NCBI RefSeq assembly: GCF_963677035.1
Contig: NZ_OY781472.1
Span: 558,001 to 622,000 of the forward strand
Direction of reading: 5' to 3'
DNA: 64,000 nucleotides
From: an uncultured Hyphomonas sp.
GTDB taxonomy: Bacteria; Pseudomonadota; Alphaproteobacteria; Caulobacterales; Hyphomonadaceae
Under the pieces are notes generated by a model. The model ran no database searches, was not told where the DNA came from, and worked only from the letters and a program-made list of their open reading frames with translations. Positions 17,310 to 27,237 of the stretch are shown one piece after another. A program made the position numbers and the translations under genes. Each line of letters opens with the position of its first letter. Position 1 is the stretch's first letter.

Positions 17310-17738
17310 ATGACCTGTAAAATGAATCCGGAGGAAGCCAATGCGTTCCTGCGCCAGGCCTTTGAAGGTCAGTCGGTGCGCACGGAAATCATGGAAATGG
17401 TGGAAGGCCGCGCCGTGGTGCGACTAAGAGCCGACAAGACAAATCTGCGTCCTGGCGGTTATATCTCCGGACCGGCGCAGATGTCGCTGGTCGACACGGC
17501 CGCCTATTTTGCCGTGATGACAGTAACCGGACTGGAACCCATGGCCGTGACAAGCAGCCTGAACATGAGCTTCCTGCGCCCCTGCATCGGGGACGTCGTG
17601 CTGGCGGATGCCCGCATCATGAAGATCGGCCAGACGCTGGCGGTGATGGATGTGGACGTGCGCATCGAAGGTGCGACCAAGCCGTCCAGCCATGCGGTCG
17701 TCACCTACGCCCTGCCCCGGAAGGACCCGGCCGCTTGA
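17310..17738 (+). CDS. PaaI-like hotdog-fold thioesterase
   Basis: The 142-residue protein has the hotdog thioesterase pattern: LRPGGYISGPAQMSLVDTAAYFAVM (the catalytic Asp region) and the strand SSLNMSFLRPCIGDVVLADARIMKIGQTLAVMDVDV. It would hydrolyse an acyl-CoA. GGGAGG stands 4-9 bases before the ATG. It overlaps the DUF423 gene by 4 bases. Acyl-CoA genes elsewhere in the window make a catabolic role plausible. Confidence 0.88.
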   Translation: MTCKMNPEEANAFLRQAFEGQSVRTEIMEMVEGRAVVRLRADKTNLRPGGYISGPAQMSLVDTAAYFAVMTVTGLEPMAVTSSLNMSFLRPCIGDVVLADARIMKIGQTLAVMDVDVRIEGATKPSSHAVVTYALPRKDPAA

Positions 17739-18097
17739 ACCGGCTGGCCGCCTTCGCTGCGCTGATCGGCTTTCTCGGCGTCGCTTTCGGCGCCTTTGGC
17801 GCGCATGCGCTGGACGGCCGGCTGACAGCCGAGGGGGCCGACTGGTGGCATACCGCAACGCTGTATGGCCTGCCGCATGCGGCAGCGGTGATGGCGATCG
17901 CCCTGTCCGGCCGCACGGGCCTGTTGCGGCGCGGCGGCTGGTTCATGGCCATTGGGGCATGCATCTTTGCCGGCACACTTTACAGCATGGCCCTCGGGGC
18001 GCCCCGCTGGCTCGGTGCGATCACGCCCATCGGCGGCGTGTCCTTGCTGATCGGGTGGGCGCTGGCGGCAATCGGCAGCATCAGACCGTCAGACTAA
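17735..18097 (+). CDS. DUF423 family membrane protein
   Basis: The 120-residue protein has four hydrophobic segments and the DUF423 hallmarks LGVAFGAFGAHAL near the N-terminus and WWHTATLYGLPHAAAVM. The start is TTG at 17735 within TTGA, overlapping the thioesterase stop by 4 bases, so it is probably read by coupled translation. Family function is unknown. Confidence 0.88.
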   Translation: MNRLAAFAALIGFLGVAFGAFGAHALDGRLTAEGADWWHTATLYGLPHAAAVMAIALSGRTGLLRRGGWFMAIGACIFAGTLYSMALGAPRWLGAITPIGGVSLLIGWALAAIGSIRPSD

Positions 18098-18125
18098 GTC
18101 TGCTGCGGTCAGGACGTCTTTTTAA

Positions 18126-18746
18126 TCAGGACGTCGCGAAATTCATGGACGCGTATTTTTCGGCGAGGCGGTCTGCCGTGTCGCGTGCATTGTCGATGAC
18201 ATCTTCGAAGGCGCGGAGTTCCTTGTCGACCGGCGCGGTATCCATGTCCATGTCAGGACGGGCCGCCACTTCCCCCAGCGCGCCCTGGAAGCTGCGATAG
18301 GCCATCTGTGCACGGACAAGCGCCCGCTCATAGCTCATCACATCTGTGCGGGTTGCCGTGTGTGCCCCGGTGTCTTCAAGCAGCGCATCGGCCTCCTGGG
18401 TGACATCGCCCAGTCCGGCCCGTGCGGCCTGGCTGTCGGAAACGATCCGTGCGAGCACCAGCGCCGGGGCTTCTGTCCCTGCCCCGATCCGCGCGGCATA
18501 GGTATTGGCCCGCGCCTGATCATTGGTGATGCCGTTGATCAGCGTATTGGCGAGCCCCGCAAGGCCATTATTGGATTTCACCCAACCGGCATCCACGGCC
18601 GTGTCGCAATATTCCGTTGACGCTGTACGAAGGGCAGATTGAGTCTGGGACAGTTTCGCCTGCACCAGAGCTTCACTTGATACCATGGAAACGGTTGCGC
18701 ATCCTGCAAGAAGGCATAGGGATACACCCAGAATTACGCTACGCAT
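18126..18746 (-). CDS. Lipoprotein of unknown function
   Basis: The 206-residue product starts MRSVILGVSLCLLAGCATV, a lipoprotein signal with lipobox LAGC. The mature part is helical, Ala-rich and acidic with no motif I recognise. The ATG at 18746 has AGGTGGC about 8 bases upstream; an in-frame ATG 11 codons earlier would spoil the signal peptide. It is convergent with DUF423 and divergent from prolyl iminopeptidase. Confidence 0.75.
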   Translation of the reverse strand: MRSVILGVSLCLLAGCATVSMVSSEALVQAKLSQTQSALRTASTEYCDTAVDAGWVKSNNGLAGLANTLINGITNDQARANTYAARIGAGTEAPALVLARIVSDSQAARAGLGDVTQEADALLEDTGAHTATRTDVMSYERALVRAQMAYRSFQGALGEVAARPDMDMDTAPVDKELRAFEDVIDNARDTADRLAEKYASMNFATS

Positions 18747-18857
18747 CAAACAGCCACCTGCATTCTGTTTGGGCCCCAATACGTAATATTCTGTACGGAA
18801 CCACGGGAACCATGTCCACTACAGACGGCAGTTTGAACGAAATTAGGTGAAGAGTGA

Positions 18858-19847
18858 ATGAATAGACGCCCGCCACGCCGCATTTTGTATCCCCGTTACG
18901 AGGCCAGGCGCTCCGGCCGGCTGCGGGTTTCAGATATCCACGAGATCTATTGGGAAGAATCAGGCAACCCGAATGGCGTGCCCGTGATCGCCCTTCATGG
19001 CGGCCCCGGAGGCGGCTCAAGCCCTGAAATGCGGCGCTTTTTCGACCCTGAGCGGTATCGCGTCTTCCTCTTCGACCAGCGCGGTTGCGGGCGCTCCACC
19101 CCCCATTCCGAACTGCGTGAAAACACGACCTGGGACCTGGTGGACGATATGGAGGCACTGCGTGACCATGTTGGCGTCAATCAGTGGCTTGTGTTCGGCG
19201 GATCGTGGGGATCGACCCTTTCACTCGCCTATGGGGTGACTCATCCGGACCGGACTCTCGGATTAGTATTGCGCGGCATCTTCCTTGTGTCGAAACCGGA
19301 AGTGCAATGGTTCTATCAGAGCGGCGCCAGCCGCCTGTTCCCCGATTCCTATGACCGCTACATTGCACCGATCCCGGAAGATGAGCGCGACGATTTGTTG
19401 ATGGCCTTCCATCGCCGCCTGACCGGCGACGACCGGCGGACCCGGATCGAGGCCGCCCGGGCCTGGTCGCGCTGGGAGGGGGAAACCCTGTCCATCAAGG
19501 GCCCGCTGACCACGCCGCCGCGCTTCAATGAAGATGACTTCGTCGACGCTTTCGCCCGGATCGAGTGCCACTATTTCGTCAATCGCGGTTTCTTCGCCAG
19601 CGACAACTGGCTGCTGGAACAGTGCGCGGAAAAGCTGAAGAACATTCCGGGCGTGATCGTTCACGGCCGCTATGATGTCGTGACCCCGCTGTCGACGGCC
19701 TGGGCCTTGTCGAAAGCCTGGCCAAAAGCCGAGCTTCACATCGTGCCGGATGCGGGTCACTCCTCGATGGAACCCGGAATTGTCGACAAGTTGATTCAGG
19801 CAACGGATCATTTTGCCGGCGTCTATGGCTCGAAAGTCCGCGCCTGA
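18858..19847 (+). CDS. pip: Prolyl iminopeptidase (S33 family)
   Basis: The 329-residue alpha/beta hydrolase removes N-terminal proline from peptides. It has the oxyanion motif HGGPGGGSSPEMRRFFDP, the nucleophile elbow GGSWGSTLSLAYG, FDQRGCGRSTPH and the catalytic His in PDAGHSSMEPG, matching the S33 subfamily in length and order. It is a monocistronic unit closed by the hairpin at 19874. Confidence 0.95.
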   Translation: MNRRPPRRILYPRYEARRSGRLRVSDIHEIYWEESGNPNGVPVIALHGGPGGGSSPEMRRFFDPERYRVFLFDQRGCGRSTPHSELRENTTWDLVDDMEALRDHVGVNQWLVFGGSWGSTLSLAYGVTHPDRTLGLVLRGIFLVSKPEVQWFYQSGASRLFPDSYDRYIAPIPEDERDDLLMAFHRRLTGDDRRTRIEAARAWSRWEGETLSIKGPLTTPPRFNEDDFVDAFARIECHYFVNRGFFASDNWLLEQCAEKLKNIPGVIVHGRYDVVTPLSTAWALSKAWPKAELHIVPDAGHSSMEPGIVDKLIQATDHFAGVYGSKVRA

Positions 19848-19873
19848 CGCTGGTTCAAATCCAGATCGCAAAG

Positions 19874-19907
19874 AACGGGCCCTCCACATGATGGAGGGCC
19901 CGTTTGT
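19874..19907. terminator. Bidirectional terminator between pip and the NSS transporter
   Basis: A perfect 13-bp stem (19874-19886 with 19892-19904) with a 5-base loop is followed by TTTG on the plus side and preceded by AA, serving mainly pip. The convergent transporter gene stops about 65 bases further on. Confidence 0.85.
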
Positions 19908-19972
19908 ATATGGTGCCTTCATGGTCTTTAAATGGTGTTCTTCATGGTGCGGGCACGCCCGCCGAACACCGT

Positions 19973-21397
19973 TTATCCGACAGGCGGCAGCTCGTAATTC
20001 GGGCCCAGCAGGGTTTCCAGGAAGCCCGGCAGCTGGACGTGATACTGGTCCTGGATCTTGTCGAAGAAGCCAAAGAACAGAACGAACCCGACAAAGGCCG
20101 GCACGAACCAGCGCATCAGGAAGCGCCAGACATTCATGATGTTCCCCTCGCCCAGCTCGGAGGTCAGCATGTCACGCGACAGGACCCAGCCGGCAAAGAT
20201 TGCGACCAGCAAACCGCCCAGCGGAAGCAGGACATTGCCGGTAATGAAATCCATGAAGTCGAGATATTCGGTCGAGAAGATATAGGCCGCACCGACCATC
20301 CACAGCATGAAACCAACCCCGATGGCCGCGCCCATCCGGGTCACGCCCTGGCGTTCTTCCAGCCAGGAAACCGAGACTTCAAGCAGCGAGATCGACGAGG
20401 TGAACGCGGCAAACAGGGCCAGCGCAAAGAACAGGATCGACATCAGGTAGCCGATAGGTCCGAGGTTACCGAGCGCCACCGGCATCGACACGAAGAAGAG
20501 GCTCGGGCCGCCTGCCGGATCGAGGCCTGCCGCGAACACGATCGGGAAGATCGCAAAGCCGGCGATCAGCGCGACGAATGTGTCCGATCCTGCAATGATC
20601 ACGGAGGATCGCGGGATATTGGTGCCCCGGTCGAGATAGGCGCCATAGGTGATCATCAGGCCAACGCCAACGCCGATAGAGAAGAAGGCCTGGCCCACAG
20701 CTTCCAGGAAGGTCTTGAAGCCGACATCCTCCCATTTGGGCTGGAACAGGAAGGTAAAGGTCTCTCCGGCATTGCCGCGCGACAGGGAGAAGCCGACGAT
20801 GACCAGAAGGATGACGAAGAAGGCCGGCATCAGGATGCTGGCGGCTTTCTCGATCCCGCCCTTCACGCCGCGGCCGACAACCGCCACGTTTGCAATGATA
20901 AAGGCGGCGAGCAGCGCCAGCATGTACCATTTGGAGGCAAGCGCATGCTCTCCCTGGCCAATGACATTGGCGAAATTGGTGCCCGAACTGGACGCGTCCA
21001 TTCCGGCGAAACCGTTCTTGCAGGCCTGGATCACGAAGGCGAGCAGCCACGCCGAGATCACCATGTAGAATGACAGGATGAAGGAAGCCGTGATCGTGCC
21101 GATCCAGCCGACAAAGCCCCAGCGCTGGCTCTTGCTTTCCGCCCGCGCGAGGGACTCAACCCCCTCCACCGCCGACATGCCGGATTTCCGGCCCATGCCG
21201 TACTCAGCCATCAGCACTGGCAGGCCAATCAGAATGACGCAGGCTATGTAGATCAGGATGAACGCGCCACCGCCATTTTCACCGGCTGTGTATGGAAACC
21301 TCCAGAAATTGCCGAGGCCGACCGAAGAACCAACGGCCGCCATGATGAACCCGAAGCGTGAGCCCCATGTGTCTGCCTTGCGGGCGATTGTCGCCAT
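19973..21397 (-). CDS. Sodium-dependent transporter, NSS/SNF family
   Basis: The 474-residue membrane protein has the bacterial NSS/LeuT-type N-terminus FGFIMAAVGSSVGLGNFWRFPY followed by GENGGGAFILIYI, giving the sodium and substrate site in unwound helix 1, and about 12 hydrophobic segments overall. It would import an amino acid or related amine with Na+. The upstream region carries a 14-bp perfect palindrome. It sits next to a peptidase gene, which fits peptide/amino-acid scavenging, but the substrate is unknown. Confidence 0.93.
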   Translation of the reverse strand: MATIARKADTWGSRFGFIMAAVGSSVGLGNFWRFPYTAGENGGGAFILIYIACVILIGLPVLMAEYGMGRKSGMSAVEGVESLARAESKSQRWGFVGWIGTITASFILSFYMVISAWLLAFVIQACKNGFAGMDASSSGTNFANVIGQGEHALASKWYMLALLAAFIIANVAVVGRGVKGGIEKAASILMPAFFVILLVIVGFSLSRGNAGETFTFLFQPKWEDVGFKTFLEAVGQAFFSIGVGVGLMITYGAYLDRGTNIPRSSVIIAGSDTFVALIAGFAIFPIVFAAGLDPAGGPSLFFVSMPVALGNLGPIGYLMSILFFALALFAAFTSSISLLEVSVSWLEERQGVTRMGAAIGVGFMLWMVGAAYIFSTEYLDFMDFITGNVLLPLGGLLVAIFAGWVLSRDMLTSELGEGNIMNVWRFLMRWFVPAFVGFVLFFGFFDKIQDQYHVQLPGFLETLLGPNYELPPVG

Positions 21398-21421
21398 ATT
21401 TCCCTCTCCCCGGGGTATATT

Positions 21422-21435
21422 GTTTCGCGCGAAAC
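21422..21435 (-). promoter_or_regulatory. Perfect palindrome upstream of the NSS transporter
   Basis: GTTTCGCGCGAAAC is a 14-bp perfect palindrome centred about 32 bases before the transporter ATG, with GGCGAAAC repeated at 21443-21450. It may be an operator near the promoter; no regulator gene is adjacent. Confidence 0.35.
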
Positions 21436-21479
21436 TATCGACGGCGAAACAAATTGCAACGCCATCTGCTGCACTCGGG

Positions 21480-22703
21480 TCAGAATAACCCTGTTGTGTT
21501 TAGTTTGTCGTCCCGGTGCAGATAGGCCGACAGGATCAGGCCAAAACAGGACATTGCCGTCAACATGGCTGTGCCACCGTATGAGATCAGGGGCAATGGC
21601 ATGCCCACAACCGGCAGAAGGCCCAGCACCATGGCCACGTTAAACACGACATAAAAGGCAACGGTGGCCGTCGCACCGGCAACGGCATACCGGCCAAAAT
21701 TGCTGGCGGACTGGAACGCTGTGTAGAGCGACCAGCCGAGAAGAACCGCAAAGCCGACCAGAATGGCTGTCGCGCCAAGAAAGCCGAATTCCTCAGCAAT
21801 TACGGTCAGGATGAAGTCGGTATGCTGTTCGGGCACATAGTCCTGCTGGGACTGGATCCCCTGCAGCCAGCCCTTCCCGTTCAGGCCGCCCGCGCCGATG
21901 GCGATCTTGGCCTGTTCGATCTGGTAGCTTTCACCCAGAGACGTCGAGGCCCCGCTGGAGCCGAACAATTGGGCGAGAAATGTGTCCACCCGTCCCCGCT
22001 GATAGGGTTCCAGTACGAACTGGTACACAGGCCAGACGGCGGCGGCGGCGGCGGTCATTCCGGCCAGAATGATGCGTCCGGACAGGCCCGCCAGGAAGAC
22101 GACCACGCCGCCGGATGCGATGATCGCCAGCGCGGTCCCAAGGTCCGGCTGAAGGAAAACCAGCCCGGCCGGGATCAGGATGATCACCGCCGCACCGATA
22201 TGGATCAGAAACCGGGACCCGTTCGCGCCCAGCATGCCGTGATAATACCGGGCCAGCGCAAGAGTCACGGCCAGCTTGGCAAACTCCGAAGGCTGAACCG
22301 CCACCGGGCCGATCCGCAGCCAGCGCTGGGCCCCGCCGCCGGTTGTTCCAACGAACTCCACCGCCAGCAGCAGCAGGATCGTGCCCGCATAGGCCAGCCA
22401 GGACAGATTCATCCACCAGGAGAGCGGCAACAGCGCCAGCGCGATCATGATGCCGAAGCAAATGACGAAACGGATCAGCTGCAGCTTCCAGAGATGCTGT
22501 TCCGCCGGGTTCGTATAGGTCGATGAATAGAGCATCGCGATGCCGATCAGCGCCATGGCAACGATCAGCAGGATGAAGCCCCAGGGCAGCCGCGCCAGCT
22601 TGCCGAGCAGGCCGGACGAGGTGCCGTCAAAATTGAGCGACCGGGCAGTACGCGTGCGCGCCTCTCCCCGGCTGTAACCGCTGAAGCCACCCTCGTGGCT
22701 CAT
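21480..22703 (-). CDS. rodA: Rod shape-determining SEDS glycosyltransferase RodA
   Basis: The 407-residue SEDS protein polymerises lipid II glycan strands during cell elongation together with PBP2. It has about ten membrane segments, PSEFAKLAVTLALARYY (the conserved SEDS loop), LQPDLGTAL and the C-terminal MPLPLISYGGTAML. It overlaps the mrdA stop by 4 bases. Last gene of the mreBCD-mrdA-rodA operon. Confidence 0.96.
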   Translation of the reverse strand: MSHEGGFSGYSRGEARTRTARSLNFDGTSSGLLGKLARLPWGFILLIVAMALIGIAMLYSSTYTNPAEQHLWKLQLIRFVICFGIMIALALLPLSWWMNLSWLAYAGTILLLLAVEFVGTTGGGAQRWLRIGPVAVQPSEFAKLAVTLALARYYHGMLGANGSRFLIHIGAAVIILIPAGLVFLQPDLGTALAIIASGGVVVFLAGLSGRIILAGMTAAAAAVWPVYQFVLEPYQRGRVDTFLAQLFGSSGASTSLGESYQIEQAKIAIGAGGLNGKGWLQGIQSQQDYVPEQHTDFILTVIAEEFGFLGATAILVGFAVLLGWSLYTAFQSASNFGRYAVAGATATVAFYVVFNVAMVLGLLPVVGMPLPLISYGGTAMLTAMSCFGLILSAYLHRDDKLNTTGLF

Positions 22704-24634
22704 GTCGGCGTGCCTTCTTTATCGGATCGATTGAGGGACGCGCTCTTCGTCCATGCCGGCTTGCGGCCGCTATTGGTGCGGATGGCGTGGGCGAGAATAT
22801 CGCGGGCGACCGGCGCGGCGGTGCGCGAGCCCCCTTCCCCGTGCTCAACGACGACAGAGATTGCATATTTCGGATTGTCGGCCGGGGCATAGGCCACGAA
22901 CAGGGCGTGGTCTCGCAACTCACGCTCGATGTTTGCTCCCTTGCGGACGCCGGTGGCCCGCTCAGCTGTTGTAATGCGGCGAACCTGCGCCGTACCCGTC
23001 TTGCCCGCAAGGCGTGGGCCGCCGAGCCCCAGATCGCCGGAGCTGCGCGCGGTGCCGCCCCATTCGGACGTCACGCCATACATGCCCGACTTCATCAGCT
23101 TCATGATTTCCGCATCAAGATGCGCATCGAGCACATGGTCATCCGGATCTTTCGGGCCAAGCCCGATCAGGCTCGGCTTCAGGGCGTGGCCTTCGGTTGC
23201 GATGCGTGCGGTCATCAGGGCCAGCTGCAGAGGCGTGACGCCAAGCTGTCCCTGCCCGATGCCGAAGTTCAGCGTTTCCCCTTCATACCAAGGTTCTTTG
23301 CGGACCCGCATTTTCCATTCCGGGTCCGGCACAAGGCCGCTGCGGGCGCCGGTCATGCCGAGGGTCCAGGCCTCGCCGAAGCCGAACTTGCGCGCCGTGT
23401 CCGCAATCGCCTGCGCGCCGGCCCGGCGGGCGACTTCATAGAAATAGACATCGCACGACCCCTTGATGCCGCCGTGCAGATCCACCGTTCCGTGGCCACC
23501 CTTTTTCCAGCAGTGCCATGTCCGGTTCCCGAAATGGTAGTAACCGTTGCAATGCACCTTGTCGGTCGGCGTGATGGCGCCGGTTTCAAGCGCTGCCGTT
23601 GCGACGACCATTTTGAACGTCGACCCCGGCGGATACACCCCGCCATGCGCCCGCGGATAGAGCGGCGAACGGGTGTTATCCCGCAAGGCCGCGTAGTCGG
23701 CCGTGGAAATTCCGTTCACGAAATCATTGGGATCGAAAGCTGGCGTGGACACCATGGAAAGGATCTCGCCGCTGTCGATATCGACGACGACGGCCGCGCC
23801 GCTTTCCCCCTCGAACCGCTCAATCGCAACGCGCTGCAGGTCCATGTCGATGGTGATGAACAGGTCCTTGCCTGCTTCCGGCGCAAGGCGTTCGTCCGGG
23901 ATCTGATCGATCACGCGGCCTGCCGCATTGGTCACCAGCTTCTTGAAGCCCGGCTTTCCGCGCAGCCATTCTTCAGCAAAGCGTTCCATGCCCTGCCGGC
24001 CCGTCCGCATATCGGGGTGGCGGAACATCCGTTCGATCGTCGTGGCCTCGTCCGGCGTCTTGCCTTCGGTCAGCCGGTCCAGATCGTCCTGGCTGGCCCG
24101 GGCGACATAGCCAAGGACATGCGCGAAATCCCGTCCGCGCGGATAAGACCGTGTCAGCGCCATCTCAACCTGAACGCCCGGCAGCTCAACAGCGTGCACG
24201 TTCATCCGGGCGAAATCTTCATAGGACAATTCATTCGCCACGATCACCGGAAGGAAAGCGGCCCGGCGCAGACGGGCGCGCTGGATATCCCTCAGAACGC
24301 GTTCGACCTGCCCGTCGGACAGTTCAATCAACTGGCCGATGCTGGCAATCGTTGCCGCCGGATCGTCCAGCTGTTCGGGAATGACGGTAACCCGTCCGGC
24401 CCGGCGGTGCGACGCGAGCGGCTTGCCGAAACGATCCAGAATCCGCCCGCGCTGAGGCGGGGCGAGTTCCAGCTTGATGTGGTTTTCGTTGGCCAGCTCG
24501 TCGTATTTCTTGCCTTCCAGGATCTGCAGCTGGAACAGACGTGCGACCAGGCCGGCCCAGACAACGCCGCCACCAACGCCCGCCATCAGCATCCGGCGGG
24601 AGAATTCCTGATCGGGGTGAAATCCCTTGCTCAT
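22700..24634 (-). CDS. mrdA: Penicillin-binding protein 2 (elongasome transpeptidase)
   Basis: The 644-residue class B PBP cross-links peptidoglycan in the elongation machinery. It has one N-terminal membrane anchor (about residues 15-33), a PBP dimerisation domain, and a transpeptidase domain with the nucleophile PPGSTFKM, the SCDVYFYE motif typical of PBP2 (SxD rather than SxN) and LAGKTGTAQV. It overlaps mreD upstream and rodA downstream by 4 bases each, so the complex partners are translationally coupled. About 60 residues after KTG are Arg/Gly-rich, as is usual. Confidence 0.96.
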   Translation of the reverse strand: MSKGFHPDQEFSRRMLMAGVGGGVVWAGLVARLFQLQILEGKKYDELANENHIKLELAPPQRGRILDRFGKPLASHRRAGRVTVIPEQLDDPAATIASIGQLIELSDGQVERVLRDIQRARLRRAAFLPVIVANELSYEDFARMNVHAVELPGVQVEMALTRSYPRGRDFAHVLGYVARASQDDLDRLTEGKTPDEATTIERMFRHPDMRTGRQGMERFAEEWLRGKPGFKKLVTNAAGRVIDQIPDERLAPEAGKDLFITIDMDLQRVAIERFEGESGAAVVVDIDSGEILSMVSTPAFDPNDFVNGISTADYAALRDNTRSPLYPRAHGGVYPPGSTFKMVVATAALETGAITPTDKVHCNGYYHFGNRTWHCWKKGGHGTVDLHGGIKGSCDVYFYEVARRAGAQAIADTARKFGFGEAWTLGMTGARSGLVPDPEWKMRVRKEPWYEGETLNFGIGQGQLGVTPLQLALMTARIATEGHALKPSLIGLGPKDPDDHVLDAHLDAEIMKLMKSGMYGVTSEWGGTARSSGDLGLGGPRLAGKTGTAQVRRITTAERATGVRKGANIERELRDHALFVAYAPADNPKYAISVVVEHGEGGSRTAAPVARDILAHAIRTNSGRKPAWTKSASLNRSDKEGTPT

Positions 24635-25182
24635 ATTGCCTGCCCCGGCGTTTCTCCCGGCTTGCGGCCAAGGTCGAACACTTTGTGGATCAGCGCATAG
24701 AGCAGCCCGGTCGTCAGCATCGCTGCGATCAGGGGCAGGATCCGTACCGGATGGTCTTCGAGGGTTGATGCCATGATCCAGAGAACCAGAAACGCCCCGG
24801 CGAACAAGAGGACCGTCGCAGCGATCGCGATCAGAGGTTCATTGGTGACATCGAATTCTGCCGAAATGGCCGTGCTGGCTGCGTAGGTCAGCAGATTGAC
24901 CACTTCAAAGCTGCCCATCGGGGCGTGGAAGATCACGTCCTGTATCCCGCCGAATATGATCAGGATGATCATCGGACGGATCGACAGGCCAACCCGGCCC
25001 CAGCCGACAGCGCCCCAGAGCGCGGCATGCGGCCAGGCGAACGACAGGCCGAAAATATCGTTCCGCGTCAGGCCGAAGAGACCGACTGTAGCGATCAGGA
25101 ACGACCCGAAAAGCAGCCGGGGTGTGGGGCCTGATTTGGCCCAAAGGCTCTGTCTCCGGCGGGTCAGGAAGGAACCGGGCAT
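24631..25182 (-). CDS. mreD: Rod shape-determining protein MreD
   Basis: The 183-residue inner-membrane protein has five to six hydrophobic segments and the family pattern of short loops with GGIQDVIFHAPMGSFEVVNLLTY. Sequence conservation of MreD is low, so order in the operon (mreC before, mrdA after, overlaps of 1 and 4 bases) carries most of the weight. Confidence 0.9.
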   Translation of the reverse strand: MPGSFLTRRRQSLWAKSGPTPRLLFGSFLIATVGLFGLTRNDIFGLSFAWPHAALWGAVGWGRVGLSIRPMIILIIFGGIQDVIFHAPMGSFEVVNLLTYAASTAISAEFDVTNEPLIAIAATVLLFAGAFLVLWIMASTLEDHPVRILPLIAAMLTTGLLYALIHKVFDLGRKPGETPGQAI

Positions 25183-26054
25183 CAGCGGCGCGCCCCCTGC
25201 GCCGGGCTGGCGTCGCTTTCCAGCGCCGGCAGGTCACCGGCCGGGATCGGCCGCTCCATCGTCGGCGGCGGAATCAGCTGGACATAACCCGACGAGCCGT
25301 CGCTCATCGCATATTTGACGCGCCAGTCATTGCCGGACTGATGCACCTCGCCGACGACAAGCCCGCGCGGGTAGGCCCCGCCCTCGGCCGATGTCAGGAT
25401 CCGCTCGCCCTCAATAAAATCGCTCCGTTCGGGCAGGTCTGTCAGGCCGCCCGAACTGGTCGCTCCGCCCTGCATGATGGCATGCACGCCCGACACTTCG
25501 CCGATCACCGGGACCCGGCTGTTGAAGTCTGTCACCAAAAGGATGCGCGACGACCGCTCGCCAAGCTGGATGACCCGGCCCACAAGGCCGCCTTCATTCA
25601 TCGCGATGGAGCCCGGTTCCACCCCTTGCGACCGGCCCGCATTGGCCAGCAGTGTCTGCGCGAAAGGGCCTTCGCTTTCAGAGGTCACCCGCGCCGTCAC
25701 GCCGCGCGCCGGTGGTTCGCCCATCAGGTTGAGGATTTCCTCATACGCTTCCAGCCGGTCGGCCATGGAAATGGCGGCTGCCTTGTAGCGGGACAAGTCC
25801 CGCACCTCGGCTTCCAGTTGCCGGATACGCCGTTCCTTCGCCACCTGCCCCGTCAGCCGGGCCCACAGCCCAACCGGCTCGCCGCCGCCAAGCCGGTCAC
25901 CGACCGAGGCGCGCACAGGATTGAAAAACTGACTGATCTGCGGGGCGGATTGCGCAATAATCAGGGCTGCAAACCCAAAAATGAGCACACCAAGGACGAG
26001 GCGCTTGGGAGAGCGCCGGACGCCTTTCTGAGCTGACCGGCCCGAACGTGCCAT
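25182..26054 (-). CDS. mreC: Rod shape-determining protein MreC
   Basis: The 290-residue protein has a basic cytoplasmic N-terminus, one membrane helix (about residues 20-38), a coiled coil (about residues 70-110) and the periplasmic beta-barrel domain with NEGGLVGRVIQLGERSSRILLVTDFNSRVPV, the conserved MreC signature. It organises PBP2 and RodA in the periplasm. It follows mreB by 38 bases and shares one base with mreD. Confidence 0.94.
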   Translation of the reverse strand: MARSGRSAQKGVRRSPKRLVLGVLIFGFAALIIAQSAPQISQFFNPVRASVGDRLGGGEPVGLWARLTGQVAKERRIRQLEAEVRDLSRYKAAAISMADRLEAYEEILNLMGEPPARGVTARVTSESEGPFAQTLLANAGRSQGVEPGSIAMNEGGLVGRVIQLGERSSRILLVTDFNSRVPVIGEVSGVHAIMQGGATSSGGLTDLPERSDFIEGERILTSAEGGAYPRGLVVGEVHQSGNDWRVKYAMSDGSSGYVQLIPPPTMERPIPAGDLPALESDASPAQGARR

Positions 26055-26092
26055 ATGGCGAGTCCTCTGGTGTTTCCCTGACTATACCGTCT

Positions 26093-27136
<1,044 letters not shown>

Positions 27137-27222
27137 TTACCGCGCTCTTTTCCTGAGCGGCCGGGCGACAAATCCCGGCACGCGTGTGTAATTGCCTACA
27201 CAGCCCCATAAACCCATTGCCG

Positions 27223-27237
27223 TTAACGTCGCTTTAA
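27223..27237 (-). promoter_or_regulatory. CtrA-type binding site upstream of mreB
   Basis: TTAA at 27223-27226 and 27234-27237 are separated by exactly 7 bases. On the minus strand, the mreB sense, it reads TTAAAGCGACGTTAAC, matching the full TTAA-N7-TTAAC consensus known from Caulobacter. It is 90 bases upstream of the mreB ATG. Confidence 0.65.

Noticed and set aside
22787..24700. 637-codon plus-strand frame opposite mrdA
   Set aside because: mrdA has all transpeptidase motifs and operon overlaps; the antisense frame has none.
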